NCBI GenBank assembly: GCA_022264855.1
Contig: JABYQU010000012.1
Coordinates: 496,001-560,000 of the forward strand
Direction: 5' to 3'
Length of the DNA: 64,000 nt
DNA from: Lenzites betulinus
Lineage: Eukaryota; Basidiomycota; Agaricomycetes; Polyporales; Polyporaceae
Shown: positions 1 to 12,267 of the stretch, in pieces
Layout: each line of letters opens with the position of its first letter
Position numbering within the stretch: position 1 is the stretch's first letter
Translations under genes and position numbers: made by a program
Notes under the pieces: generated by a model
The model's database searches: none
Seen by the model: only the letters and a program-made list of their open reading frames with translations
Told to the model about the DNA's origin: nothing

Positions 1-74
1 AGGAGGAGTCTGGAAAACAAGAGCGCAAGACACGGTGTACTCCCATGTTACATAATATGGTTATACACGAACTA

Positions 75-1500
75 TCAGCCATCCGCGACATCCGAGTCGT
101 CATCCGAGGCAATGAGCTCGTCCTCACTAACCTCCGCATCTTCCTGGTAGTACTGAACGAAGGCAGCGTCGATTTCTATCGAACGGTAATTCCCCAAGTC
201 AAGCCAAGGGTTCGCGATCACTGCCAGGGAGCTATAAACCGCGTTAAGATGTCGGACGGCCACCGAGTTACACAATGAACTCGATACCTATACTTGAAAC
301 GTGGGCCGACTCGGAGAAGGGCACCAGCCGGTGCGACTTTGTGATCCACGGTGAGCACCTCGAATAATACCGTAGAGAGCACGGGCATGGTGCGCTTGAC
401 TGAGTGCACATTAGGAACGTAGTTTGTTTGATGATTTACCGAAGGGACTTACCGCTGGACCTCTGTGCAAACGGTAGTACCCATGTCAACTGGTCCCCTA
501 TCCGACGCCGCCACGTTCGCGCTTCAAGCGTCCGGGGCACGGGGTGTTGTGCTGTGAGTGCCTTGAGTCCTCGCTCCGCATATTTGGCCATCCACTGGAC
601 GTGTGCTGGGTTGTGCCGGCTTGCGTCTTGGCATACCATGGTAATGTTGTCGACGAAGGTCGTGCGGGGGAAGAGCGATACGGCGTATGTTCCGGTGAAG
701 TAGTTCATAAAGCCAGCTATGGTACCGTGAGATCAAGGTGTGGTTCAAACAAGACGAAACATACTAGAGTGAAACTGATCGATGATGAACCTCTCGGGGC
801 TCGCGCGCACAGCGATCAGTTGAATGCGAGAGCCCATGAGGCGATGCTGTGTAGGGAGCGCCGTCTTGTGCGGACAGACGAAGCTGAATGCGGTGTACGG
901 AGGACGTTTCTGTCCTGTCGATAGTACGAGGCTGGAGGGCGTGGAACCACAGAATGACGACGCCATCATGACAGCGACGTCGAAGAGAGGATGCTTGTCA
1001 GCAGATGCTTGGTAAACGTACCCATGGCCTTTGAGCCATCGACCCATTTCCAAAACCCCAGACCACGGGGCGTAGATATCCAACTCATATCCAACGTAGG
1101 AATGTCGGCCAAAGAATCGCAACACTTCGGAGCCAGATACGACGGCGTGACACGCATCGAGCATGTAGAGGAATCCAGAAGGCTGACGGAACCACCGCCC
1201 AAGTAGTACGTCGATATCCCACCGGCGATTGCAGTACGCATCAACGGCGTGGAGAGATGAGGAGCTAAGGCGACGAATGCGCATGATTATGTTGGGGGAG
1301 AGACGCGCGAAAAATGCATCTAGCTCGCTGTCGTCGCTGCTGAGGAGAAACAGTTCGAACACGGAGAGCGAGGATGCTCTTCCGACGGGAATAGCGACCA
1401 CGGCCTGTGGAAGATGAACATGGACATATGTTAGCACCTCGTTGAATTCACTGAACGGGAGCAGGCGTATGTATCCGACGTACCATATTGGAAGGATCAC
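75..1500 (-). CDS. Agaricomycete-specific protein, possible nucleotidyltransferase-like motif
   Basis: A multi-exon minus-strand gene. Exon 1 runs from about 1500 to 765. An intron at 717-764 (GTATG...ATAG) joins it to an exon ending at 453, and a second intron at 400-452 (GTAAGT...TCAG) follows. The coding frame resumes from 399 and a last exon ends at 75 in an acidic tail; the junction of the last intron is uncertain. Joining the frames gives the continuous stretch FHSTGFMNYFTG, which supports the first intron. The middle of exon 1 has SGSEVLRFF followed by ELDIYAP. This resembles the GS...[DE]h[DE] signature of nucleotidyltransferase folds, but catalysis is not shown. The architecture is familiar from a large agaricomycete family of unknown function. 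The start at 1500 is simply the first Met of the open frame; upstream exons are possible. Confidence 0.6.
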
Positions 1501-2259
1501 TCATCGTGGTCTGTCTTCACTCACACTCTGTCCGTCAGCAACGCCACTTTGTACTATGGCCCCATGAATGTGCCGCTCGGTCTCCTCACAGTTGTCTCCC
1601 TGCTGTGCTGGTTGAATCACCTATCAACTGCAGAACACCCCTGCCACTAGGAATCCCGTCAGTACAGATGAGCTCATGAGTCATGATGTCATCAATCCAG
1701 GCCATGATTCTCTTCATTGGACCCTCCCGACCATCCGCATCATGACGAGAAGTCCAGACGCTACTTGAATTGGTGTGGTCTCTAGTTATGAGGGACGATC
1801 CATCAGTACAGTCAGTATAGTATCAGTACTAACCACATGCCTTCTTCTAGCGTTTCCGCGTACGTTAGCAATTGGCGATCACGACGCTTCTGTCGAGCGG
1901 GCTGGCCGCGCTGCGCCCTTCGAGTGCGGTCGCGGCTTGTTCTCATGACATGACGATGGTGGCTTGATACACGGACGCCGACGTAATAGCAGAGTTTCTG
2001 CGCGCGTCTACTGCTTCCACCGACCGGCCGCGCGCGTCTACAGCTCAATTGAATATGATGTCGGCATGCTCTGTTCACTCATCCAGTTAGTAGCGGCATG
2101 TACGCCACTACTTCAAACAGGACTAGTGCATAATACGGAACTCATCTCGCGCTACGGTAAGAAGATTCTATTTACTAAACAATATTGGAAATAACAAAAA
2201 CAGATTAGACGCGAAGATGGACAACATTACTACATGATGCGCAGCACTACCTAACTTCA
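1501..2259. other. Intergenic stretch, no gene seen
   Basis: Only short open frames on both strands without recognisable motifs or splice continuity. It separates two minus-strand genes and should hold the promoter of the gene at 75-1500 and the 3' end of the F-box gene. Confidence 0.5.
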
Positions 2260-3418
2260 CTAAGACCGTTGCCAGAAGCCTTGATTACGGCTACTCACCC
2301 ATGACCACTGGCCATCCGGTACTTCCGCCTGCAAAACCCACACACTGCTCCCTTCGTCTCGCCGACGGAATGCGGACATCCCAAATGCGACAGCTGTGAA
2401 CGCGAACCGTTTCTCGCCGCTCGCCTGAATCGCACCAGCGGCGCTCTTGATGACTTCCAGATACGTCAGGCCGAGCCTGCCATAATTGACCCCGATGGCG
2501 CGAAGCTGGGGGAGTGTGCCGTGCTCCTCGGCAAGCACCTCCAGAATATACTAAGCCGGCTCATCAGCGTGCGGAACACGCGAGCGAATGTATTGAAGCA
2601 CTCACTATAAGGGTAGATTCTGCAGCGCTAGAACCCGTACGCACGAAGAGGTTGACTAAGAGCGGAAAACACCCTGCGATTGCGCGGAGCATGGTCGGGA
2701 ATGTTGCGTGATCGACGCAGAAGGTTATCGAGAGATGGGTCAGATGGGAGGTGCCGGTCGAGGGGGACGACATAAGGATGCGATTGAAAATGGCCACACT
2801 CGGGATGGTGTCGATGACTGCTGTAGTGACCTTACGCAGGCGCATGAGAGACTCCACAATCACAGGCCTTGAGGACCGGATACTGCGCAGGGAAGGAAGG
2901 ACGAGAGCCGCACCCTGGGTGTCGGGTGAGTTAGCCAGGAGGGCAGGGACAGGGGCACGAATGACGGCCCTGCGTGAAAAGACATCCAACACTAGCTCGA
3001 CAGATTGACACGTGAGTTCTACCCGGATATGCCTGAGGCGATTGGTGAAGCGAAGGACGTCGGCGAGCATCGGGAGAGCACGAAGGTCGAACTGCGGAGA
3101 ATATGAAATATAGGCAAGCGTGACGATGTAGCCGGGGTAGAATCGCGTGGGATAAGATGTCGAGAGGTGGCGCGCGGACCTGGCTAAGGCGGCCAGAAGT
3201 CTGAACGGCCGATGGACATGGTGTTCTGATCCGGGGGTCCAGGACGGCGGCTGCAGCCACATCTCTATCGAGCGATAGAGTAGCGGGGCGACGATGTCGT
3301 GAGTTGCCCAACTTGAAAGCAGCATAGTGTGCTGATCTTCCACGGGGAGGTACAATGCGATGTCCATCACGATGTCCGCCGGGATAGGAAGAATGAGACG
3401 GGAGGATGTTGGCGCCAT
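2260..3418 (-). CDS. F-box protein
   Basis: A two-exon F-box gene. Near the N-terminus, LILPIPADIVMDIALYL is followed by a helix-rich segment ending LLYRSIEM, which is the usual F-box pattern in agaricomycete F-box families. The rest is leucine-rich-like sequence with repeated hydrophobic beta/alpha stretches. The apparent frame break is an intron at 2551-2605 (GTGAGT...TTAG, 55 nt). Splicing it joins ESTLI to YILEVLAEEHG in frame and removes an in-frame TAG. I chose the Met at 3418 because it sits just before the F-box; the open frame extends to 3514. F-box proteins recruit substrates to SCF ubiquitin ligases; the target is unknown. Three hundred-odd residues is typical of this family. Confidence 0.7.
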
Positions 3419-4970
3419 CGAACGCTCGAGAGCTGCAAAGAGATACTGTTCAGAGCGGGATCGGACGCAAACGTGGACAGTGTACCTTGTGTGTATGTAG
3501 AAAGGGTGGTACATCGGTGTTACCAGTGCATGGTCCTTTTCTACTCAGCCGAAAGTTGGGTATGCCACTCTGCACTCAGGCGGCACGGCCTTCCCGGACC
3601 ACGCGAGGGTGCATTAGCAGGCCTGGTGACGTATCACCACCAACGCCTTCCCGGCGCAGTATTCGACCCGGTCGCGATGCAGGCATCATGAGCACCGTGA
3701 CGTACCTGCGCGATTGCGACTTTTAGGCATACCTCGATACATTTCAACCTCCGATATTGAAGGCCCACCGGTACACGATGTTCGCACGAGTTGCTGAGGA
3801 TCGTACTTTCGACTTCTGAGACGGAGTAGAGATGCAGGTAGAAGCAATGAGAAAGAAAGGGTAGGCCGTCTTACAACGCTGACATGATGATTGCGAGAGA
3901 CACACGATGAAGGTCAGGGCGTCTCCTGAAAATACTGATCTACCGTATTAGGAAGCTCATGTGTTTGGCACGCAGTAAGAACAGCGCCTTCGGAATACTT
4001 ACTCTGTTTGTAGATGCGCAACCAGCTTGCTCATTACTTAGTACAATCAGTGAGGAAACGTATGTAAACCACCGGTAGGTCTTCCCACAGGAGATAGGGA
4101 GTGACATTTACGAACCAGACCGCTCTTGGAGTATACTCTTGAAGTTGTCACGGCGCTGAATGATTTCTGAATTATACGGCAAGTCTTCACCGGCGCCCAC
4201 TTAGCAGCGTACCACTGATCAATTCAGCTCCTGAGGTAGCGGCCATAACACAGATAACACCTCAATGCAGGATACGGCGTAATGAGACATAAAGCAGAGC
4301 GTTTGTCCGCTGCCGGGATACCGCCCCGCCATGTCTTCGACAACTGCCCTCTTCGCGCACGCACAATCTATCGAGTGCGTCCACTGCTTCATCATAAGCC
4401 GGAGGTTACATACACATACTGACCGCATCTATAGATCAAACCAGACCCTTCTTTCGCTGCAGCATGTCAATACCACCGTCATCTATTCCGGGCAAAATAT
4501 GTCCGACTTCGTGGAATCAACGGTCGTCATCTCCGAGGTACGAAGCGAAGAAGAAACCGCAGCTCGATCTCTTTGTGAGGCTCTTCTACGTCTTACGCCA
4601 TCTTATCTGACCGTCTTCCCAGGGACTGTTGCAATATATGTGTCGGGTTCGCATGAAACACACACAATCGACTTGATGAGTACGGATTGGACAGTACATT
4701 GGGAAGAGGTACGTACCCCGCCGCCCAACGCTACCCAGTACGATGTTAACCCTCAAACCAGGACATGCGCCTGATAGTATTTGAACGACAACGTCCGACT
4801 ACGGCCCGTAGACAACATATCCTCCTGCTCAACAACCGCTCCGACTTTTTGAGATTTACGTGCACTTGCGCAAACTTACGGCTGTTTATGTACTCGGGGA
4901 CTATGGCATCGTAATATACGTTCACAAGGCGATATAGTCGAGCTAGCGTTAACCCAGTTACAGCGTATGC
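3419..4970. other. Intergenic stretch with one unsupported ORF
   Basis: A plus-strand ORF of 147 codons at 4331-4774 is the only sizeable frame. It has no recognised domain and no clear splice partner, so I do not call it a gene. The rest looks non-coding. Confidence 0.4.
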
Positions 4971-5624
4971 TTAAGCTCGTGCTGTCACTGGCAGCGACAC
5001 CGTGTAATGCGCTTGGATCCAATTACAAGACGAACTCCAATCAAGGGCAGGAGCTCGGCGCGACACCCTCTTTTGTTTTTCAAGCCACATGACCATATGC
5101 ATAATGCCATAACGACATAGAGACACAACATAGAACCAACCCGCATCTTCGAAAAACTGCATTCTACGTTCCGGCCCTACCCACCGAGCCTGCCGAACTG
5201 CCGCGAACGGCGACCACCGCGCATCGTGATCTGAAGCCATCTAGCACAACTATTAGTGTAGCACGTACACATGGCCACGACCCACATACCTTTCCACGAT
5301 AGTATTAACGAGGGCAATCTCCGGCGCAGTGATGTGGATTGCACGCCCTCGCTCACGCCGGGCTCTCTTGACTACCATGAGTGCACCGGGCCACTGAACG
5401 GCGAACTGACAACGCAAGGTTTCGTTCGCACGCCTGGGCTTACGTTGGGCGTTCTTAGTAAGCGTGATTATGTCGTAGCCATTGATCAAGCGGCAGCGGG
5501 TGCCGGGGAAATAATCCACGGAAGTCACAAGTTGCTTGCCCTTCATCCACTCATCTGTGTCGAGGTCTTCGACGTACGCCGGGCAGCCACACGCTGGGTC
5601 CCAGTCATCGCGACAAGGCAACAA
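4971..5624 (-). CDS. Hypothetical protein, two exons, uncertain
   Basis: Two minus-strand open frames, 5253-5624 and 4971-5240, face each other across a short gap with intron-like signals (a GTATGTGGGT donor near 5291 and GTGCTAG just before 5240). The first carries a motif seen in agaricomycete hypothetical proteins, with ALMVVKRARRERGRAIHI followed by VNTIVER. The second is tryptophan-rich and ends naturally. I could not find a junction that joins the two frames cleanly in phase, so the gene may be degenerate or the exon borders may differ. No function can be given. Confidence 0.35.
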
Positions 5625-8340
5625 AAGCAGCTGCGGACGTCTGCCGGCGGTGGGATAGAATAACGCGTTTCGGGCGACGTGAACCAGTCGCTGCGGCGGT
5701 GTTTAATACAGAAGCGGTTGGTATTAGACCCAACATACCTGCTTCAGGAACCATTTCACTTGACTATTATGAGCGCGAACACTCTTGGCACGGGGGATAG
5801 GGCGCATGCGTCCGGGTTTCACCCGGGTCGGACGATAATGCTATTCGGAGCTCATGAGTATGATGTACACAAAGAGTGCTGGAGTACTTACGCCCACCAT
5901 GTCCACTCAACTTTATCGGCGCGTCGTAAGCCGCTAGAGCTCGCGGGGGTCCTATATAGAATACGGAAGGTGAGATGTAGCAGCAGTATGGTACCGTTGT
6001 GTCACTTAGCGACCCTACTATGAGATGTCTCTTGCACTGCGTTCACGCCGCGTTCTCGCTGACCAGCACGTCATAGACCGGACGTGATCCATGATATCAT
6101 CCGTGCATCTCGATCGGACCTCAATCTATCCAACACGAGCATTATGAATGGGAGGCCGGAATCGGTCATGCGCCTCGGCAGAGAACCTGCGCTAGTGGCA
6201 CGAATCATCTTGGTATCAATAGACCGCCCTCGCCCCGCCACCCAGACCTTCTGTGTGATCACGTTCTGGGAGATACACGTACCGCTGTTGCCCCGAAATC
6301 TCCCTTGGAGTTCTCTGCCTACAGACAGCGTCTGAATGACTACCATGGGCTGGCGCACCTACTTCAGATGTGATCGCGTTGAAGTAACCACAGCACGCGA
6401 CATTCGCGATAACGCAGTGGTTGTAGACTTGTGGAAACCGGCGAGGTTGTTTCTGAGCGAGTCCCTGGAACAAACACGTACGTACCCAGACTTCGCGCCA
6501 TGGTAGGGACACACGTTGACTGCGCTGTAACGTAGGATGGCTGTTAGTAACCGTCGAGGGGGACAGGTTCTCACCCGCTATATGGCATGCTATCAAGGAT
6601 GGATGGAGCATAATATGCGACGAGGTGAGTATTGTTCATGTAATGGGCATCCACATAGTCGACTCACCGTGCACCTGACAGGAAACTCTCACTGTTATTA
6701 TGCATGGGTTAGGGGGAGTAGGGTGTGAGGTGTTGACACGCGACAAGCTGCGCTTCACGACGCCGAAGGACTTCTGGGGTTTCATAGCGCACTATTCTCT
6801 AGGCCGCGTGCACGCCAACCCCACTTTGTAGACGGTTCTCAAGTCAAGTCGGCGCGACTTAGGGATGACACCCATAAGCGGGAGGAGGTGCACTTTAGGG
6901 GAACTCAGTAGTAGGTCATTCGAACGATACAGTTACCCACCGATATCGTCCCAGAGCAGACACATTTCGACGTATTTCGTGGCATGCGCACCGCCATAGC
7001 GTAACTCGTCGCCGTCGGTAGATCCTCCAAGGCCAGTGCACAAGCAACACCATACATTCCCACGCCATCGGAGCTAGATTATGCTGGGACACTTGGATTA
7101 TAGTTTCGCTTCTAGATTATAACCCAGAATAGGATACAATCACTCACCTCTCTAAGTGGCAGATATAGGTTCTAACACCGCACTGCACACCTTGAACTAA
7201 TGTGGCTGTGCGCGTCGTCCTCGAAGCACCACTCGGCGGCATCTCCCACCACTGTCAACAAGCAAAGAACGTATCTCGCGCTGCCGTGAACAACAGCACA
7301 ACATAACGATGCTCGCCGTACTACGAGCCGGTAAGATAACAGGGAGCTATATTCGCCGGCTGCGGTGAACATTAACCCGTGTACTACGAAATTCAACAGG
7401 AATTTTACTAGTAGTAGTACGACAGTATTCAGGTTGGGACTCTGCTTTTGCACGTCGGGAAAGAGCACCCATTTCGGAAAGTGCATGGCATACATTTGCG
7501 ATGTGCCGGTAACGAGACATACACAACGGTACGTGAAGAACAATATTTCGACTGGTTACACTGTATACTCATCGCCCCACGCCTGATGTTCGACCTCGTC
7601 AATTCTACGAAGCAGGTGTTCCAAGCGGCGTAACATCGCCTTGCTCAGGCTGCGGGAACGCTCGTCCATGGAGCTCCAGTGCGACACCACAAAAACAGTC
7701 TCAACAACGATATGGACGGCCACGACGGTATCCCCAATCTCCGAGTCGTTGGAACTTGAAGCACGTTTAGCGGCAGGGTGGTAGCGTACTTCTGTGTTTG
7801 TCGAGTGTGAGTACGCTGTACTAGAACACACCGCATAACATGCCTGACGACGTACCCGTAGATATCTCATCGCTACACATATGCTGATTAACCGTCGCCC
7901 GAAGCTTGGTGACATCGACGGCAGACCTACCACCATATCGCGCGTGAGCGTCCCTCATACTTTTAATATGGATATGATAGTACTCACCATGTATCCGGTA
8001 TACCGGTGGTATCACGGTGCATCCCACCGTATAATGGTCTCCAGTCAATATTCAAATCGGTTACGGAGCTGCCATCGCGGTTGTATGAGGTACGTGTCAT
8101 CGGTGGGCACCACGAAAATTCTTGTACTCAACAGTGGGCGGCCAGCGATATGAAAGGAGACTAGAAAGCAAGGATAGCAAGCGACAGATATGCACTGTGA
8201 CCAAAGCTTGTAGGAACCAAAAGCAAAACGAATACGGAACAAGGAGCAGTGGATGGTAGAAGAAACGTGATGTCAAAAGAAAGGCAGCCAAGGTGAGCAC
8301 ACGCAAGGGCCACGAGGACAATGGGAGAGGGGGCACGAGC
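5625..8340. other. Long stretch without a supportable gene
   Basis: Many short ORFs on both strands, none with a recognisable domain. The best protein-like fragment is on the minus strand around 7556-7800, a charged, possibly helical segment, but no start, partner exon or family is visible. Likely decayed accessory DNA. Confidence 0.4.
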
Positions 8341-8431
8341 GGGGAGCGGGGAGCGGGGAGCAGGGAGCGGGGAGCGGGGAGCGGGGAGCGGGGAGCAGGG
8401 AGCGGGGAGCGGGGAGCGGGGAGCAGGGAGC
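8341..8431 (+). repeat. G-rich 7-mer minisatellite, 13 units
   Basis: Thirteen perfect-length tandem copies of (G/A)GGGAGC. Units 4, 9 and 13 start with A and the others with G, giving a loose higher-order pattern; a fourteenth degenerate unit follows. The plus strand therefore has runs of three or four G spaced by three nucleotides (AGC or AGCA), a classic G-quadruplex-capable layout. The minus strand reads as a repetitive Leu-Pro-Ala-Pro-Arg-Ser open frame, which I treat as a by-product of the repeat. Confidence 0.95.
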
Positions 8432-9842
8432 AGGAAATGTGGAAACGGTGATGCAAATGGGGACAACCTGACTGGGTGGGGGACAGAACAAGCAAGGATT
8501 GTCGCTTAAGCAAATATTTATGTTTACGTTACTGTAAACAGCTCAACACAGTCATCAATACAGACAGACAGCCAAGAGTATCACACACAGTCATGTGGAT
8601 TTGTGGTGCAGCGGTATGATATACCTATGCCTAGTCCTGCCATGCATGATGACAGGTGATGTACATTGTGTCTGTCTCATACCCTGTATCAAAATTCACA
8701 CTCTAGAGCTACATGTACCATTTCAATGAGCCACCTGTATTGCTCTTACTTTTGCTACATCACCGCACTACCCAGAGACTCATACATTCTGCACAGGACG
8801 TGCCTTGCTACTCCATACACAACATATTTCGGTCTGACGGGTACACCGGCATAGCTACTTTCGAATACCCGACCTCCTGTGTCTTCAACGTTACATTTGA
8901 TGTCTTGTGTATAAGACATGATTTAGCGTCTTCGAACATAACACACCACCTCTACCAATATTCGTTGACTGCGGTATCGATTACAACCCTGCGCGGGCCG
9001 AGGTACAATTGTGCACCAATGTGTACTAGCCCGTTCATAAACGGCTGGTCGTGATGTCGTCGTATATCTGCTGAACCGGAAACCATCTATCACGTAACGG
9101 TCAAAGAAACGAAGAGCCCCGACATAAGAAGGACACACCATGCCTAGATGTGCATCCGTGGCTGTTCTCCTCCGCGCGGTACACGCCATACTACGGCAAC
9201 ATGTACGTGGCCGCACCCGCGTCCAGTGTGCTCATGTATGACCCAGAGCACGTCTAAGTCCCGATGGCCAATGTCGATCAACGTGTGGAGGACCTTGGAA
9301 CGTTCATCCGGCGTTAATCGTCGCAATGCATCGTTTGGGCTAGCTACGCACCGTGAGACTGTATACAGTGATGATCAGCGTTGGCATTGCTAGAAGACTA
9401 GGGAGACCCGCAAACCTGAAGGCACGCCCGGTATATGACAAACCCGCGGGACAATCAGAAGCGACGAATGGCCCACACTTGCTATCAGCCAAAGACTCGG
9501 TGTACCCAACATCCCACTAAATCAACAGCAAACGGATGACGGAGGGCGAGGCCGCACCTCAGGCCTCAGGCCTAGCTCAGGAAAGACATGCCGAGGGTCA
9601 AAAGTTCCACGACACGTCACGTCGGCATCTCAGGGGATGTTCTCATGCGATAAGCACCGCCGGCGCCGATCCCGACATATGTTCGCACGGAAGATCAAGT
9701 CCGACGTCCGAGGATCTCGGAGTGCCAAGCGCGCATGCAAACGCGAGAACTGCTAATGCATTAACGGGAAAGGTTACATAGGAACACCATGAACGATGTG
9801 GTAATGTGGGGGCCAGGAACGTAGCACATGCAAGAACAAAAA
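8432..9842. other. Intergenic stretch, no gene seen
   Basis: No ORF with recognisable features. Contains a short GCCTCAG-type repetition near 9556-9580. It lies between the minisatellite and the 3' end of the kinase gene. Confidence 0.45.
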
Positions 9843-11268
9843 TCATTGGAGGGGCTGCTTACTGAGGTTGTCAAAGTAAGGGTGTTTGGCAGCAGCATCT
9901 AGTAGCAACCGTTCAGTGGGATCCAATGCCATGAGTCCACGAAGCAGGTTGTGCAACATGGGGTCATATATGTAGGTCTAGCGCAATTTGAAGCGTGAGC
10001 AACATCCTCCAGGTTAAATCTTCCACTTACGGAAAGCGGTCGCAGTCGTTCCAACCTACGCAAAGACTCCTTGTGGGCAGCCGAGAGGGCGACGCCTGGG
10101 GACGGGTACTGCACCGTGATGCGCCCGTTGAAAGAGAACGTCCCAGCGAACGCGGTTTCTAGACGGTTGGCGAAGTCGCTAGGGAAGGGGCCTAGAAGCT
10201 TGTCCATCGCAGCAAGGTGCTCTCGATCGCCTTCGATACAGTCATCGAATAGCCCTCCCATGAGGTACATTTCCGCGACGACACAGCCGATGGCAAAAGT
10301 GTCGATGCCAAACGACCATTGTAAACCTGTCAGCGATCAGACCAGCATGAGCGTGTTGTGTTACGAACGATACCTGACGGAAAGAGTACCTAACGTAACC
10401 TCCGGAGCACGGTAGGGTCGTGCACCTATTCTCCCAGGCATCGCACCTCGTGGTGGTACTACGACCGCACTGCCAAGATCTAAAATACAGATCTGCGTGG
10501 ATACCAGTACTTTCTGTGTGCGATTCCGGCGTTAATAATGGCTATGACGCATAACAGGTTTACGACAAACCTTCTCGTTGAACCCGTTATTACCATCTAG
10601 CCATCTGATTGTAGTGACGTCCCCGATCTTCAGAGCGACGTTATCCGGCTTGACATCACCGTGCACAATCCCGAGCGAATGAAGATCTGGATGATCCAAA
10701 AGAACATTGATACGTAACACATGAGTTCGGCGAAAGAAAGAAGCGAACAAACGTACATCCTAATCCTTTGATAAGCTGGTGGGCAATTTCCATGATGTGC
10801 CGCGCCGGAAGGGGCAGTAACCCAGAATATCCCTGGATGACCTCAAAGATCGTGCTCTGGCATAGTTCGAACACGATACAATGGAATCCAAGCGATGACC
10901 CGCTGTCAAGGACGGCTGCAAAGAGGCTGTGGGACATAGCGTGTCAACGCACTCAACTAACGATCACGTGTGGGGTAAACGTACCCGCTGCTTGGACCGC
11001 AGCCAGCGGCGATCTTCTCATACATTCGCACTTCGACTTGTGGGTCGGGATGTAGCTGCGCATCACGATGTAGTAACTTTACCGCAACGACGTTCCCCGT
11101 CACGACATTTTCGGCCTTGACGACGGTGCCATAGCTGCCAAAACCGATGCTGCTCCTGACGGCATCTATTGATTGCACTATTAGTTGTTCCATGTAGCAA
11201 CGTCAATAGTCGCACTTACAACGGCCGAGAATGACGTCTTCTGGGTTAGTCGTGTATGTTCTAGTCAT
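9843..11268 (-). CDS. LAMMER/CLK-like protein kinase
   Basis: A multi-exon Ser/Thr or dual-specificity kinase. Spliced N-terminus: the Met at 11268 is followed by an intron at 11166-11219, giving ...VILGRYAVRSS then the glycine loop GFGSYGTVVKAE and the ATP-binding Lys in NVVAVKLL. Further introns at 10926-10984 and 10687-10756 restore KGLGYLHSLG and IVHGDVKPDN, a variant catalytic loop (HGD, not HRD). Later exons give LDLGSA in place of DFG, then RPYRAPEV (APE motif). The key family mark is REHLAAMDKLLGPFP after the subdomain-X region, close to the EHLAMMERILGPLP of LAMMER kinases. The C-terminus, LDPTERLLLDAAAKHPYFD, matches the usual kinase end, with a stop at 9843. All catalytic positions I can find are filled, so the gene looks intact. 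LAMMER kinases phosphorylate SR splicing factors; this divergent member may do something else. Confidence 0.8.
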
Positions 11269-12267
11269 AGGTCAGCAAGCGGCTGAACTACCCACCCGGT
11301 AGCACTTACCTGGCTCTCAACGGAAATGTACTTTCGCCCCGCTCCGGAGTTTGAGGTACCAATACCCTTGAGACGACAGTTTGTGATGGAGGGGCCGAAA
11401 GTAGCCCTCGAGGCAAGGGTGTCAAAGACGACCCGGGCCCTGCCAAAGCGAAGGATGAGCGTCGACAACGGGATGACAACTATTGACACGAACCATCCAA
11501 GTCTGTGCGATTATGCTTGAACATTCTCCCTCGCCCTCTCCCTCGCCCTCGCCCACGTCCGCGCGTGACAATACGAGGCATGGACTTCGAGACGAGACGA
11601 ATGAATCATACAGGCCTGTAGGAGACGACTTATGAGGTATTCAAGAAACAGCACCCACACGAACAGTGTAGGACCTGACGCTTGAACCTCAGCGTACACA
11701 TCGCCTGTAGTACTATAACCCCTTAACTAACTCACTTGCTCGAGAACCCCATCGTGAACGCATGAGCACCGATTTGAGCGATGACCTCATAGACCGGGGA
11801 CAATAGCATGACGCCCGCAATTCGCAATAACATACGAGGGGCATCGAGACGCGGATATCATTGAGCATATGACGATATTTCGTCATCTCTGGGTACGAAG
11901 GGCCTAGACCTACTTGGAGGGGTCTGGGTGGACCGGGCGGACATTGCCCATTCGCGAGGCACCGCGACGTCATTCTCCAGACCGGGCGTCGGGGACTTGG
12001 TACAGATTGAGAGATCACCAGCCTGGGCGTCGAAGTTCATGGGACGTACGTGAGTTTTGTCTTAGCGGCGAGGGGTAGACGTAATGACAAGGAATTTGGT
12101 GGATATGAGCAGCTAGTACGTCGAGAGCCAGTTGGCGTACGACAATAACATAGAGGCGCACAAGTCAAGACGAGTGAATAGCGCCGAGCTGAGGCGCTGA
12201 GCCACGCGCAGGTGTTGCGGCCTGTTTGGCTCTTAATGCCTGGCGTCAACGAATTACAATCCCAAAT
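11269..12267. other. Stretch between kinase gene and Helitron ORF
   Basis: Holds a CCCTCG-rich low-complexity tract near 11526-11552 and short minus-strand frames (11265-11489, 11858-12040) with no family I recognise. A perfect 6-bp inverted repeat with a 7-nt loop lies at 12180-12198, just downstream of the Helitron stop codon on its coding strand. Confidence 0.4.

Noticed and set aside
2260..3418. Reading the F-box gene as a pseudogene because of a TAG and frame break near 2545-2605
   Set aside because: A 55-nt GT-AG intron at 2551-2605 removes both and restores a continuous protein.
8097..8513. Open frames encoding Pro-Ala-Pro-Arg-Ser repeats
   Set aside because: They arise purely from the 7-mer repeat, being open in all three minus frames, with no gene context.
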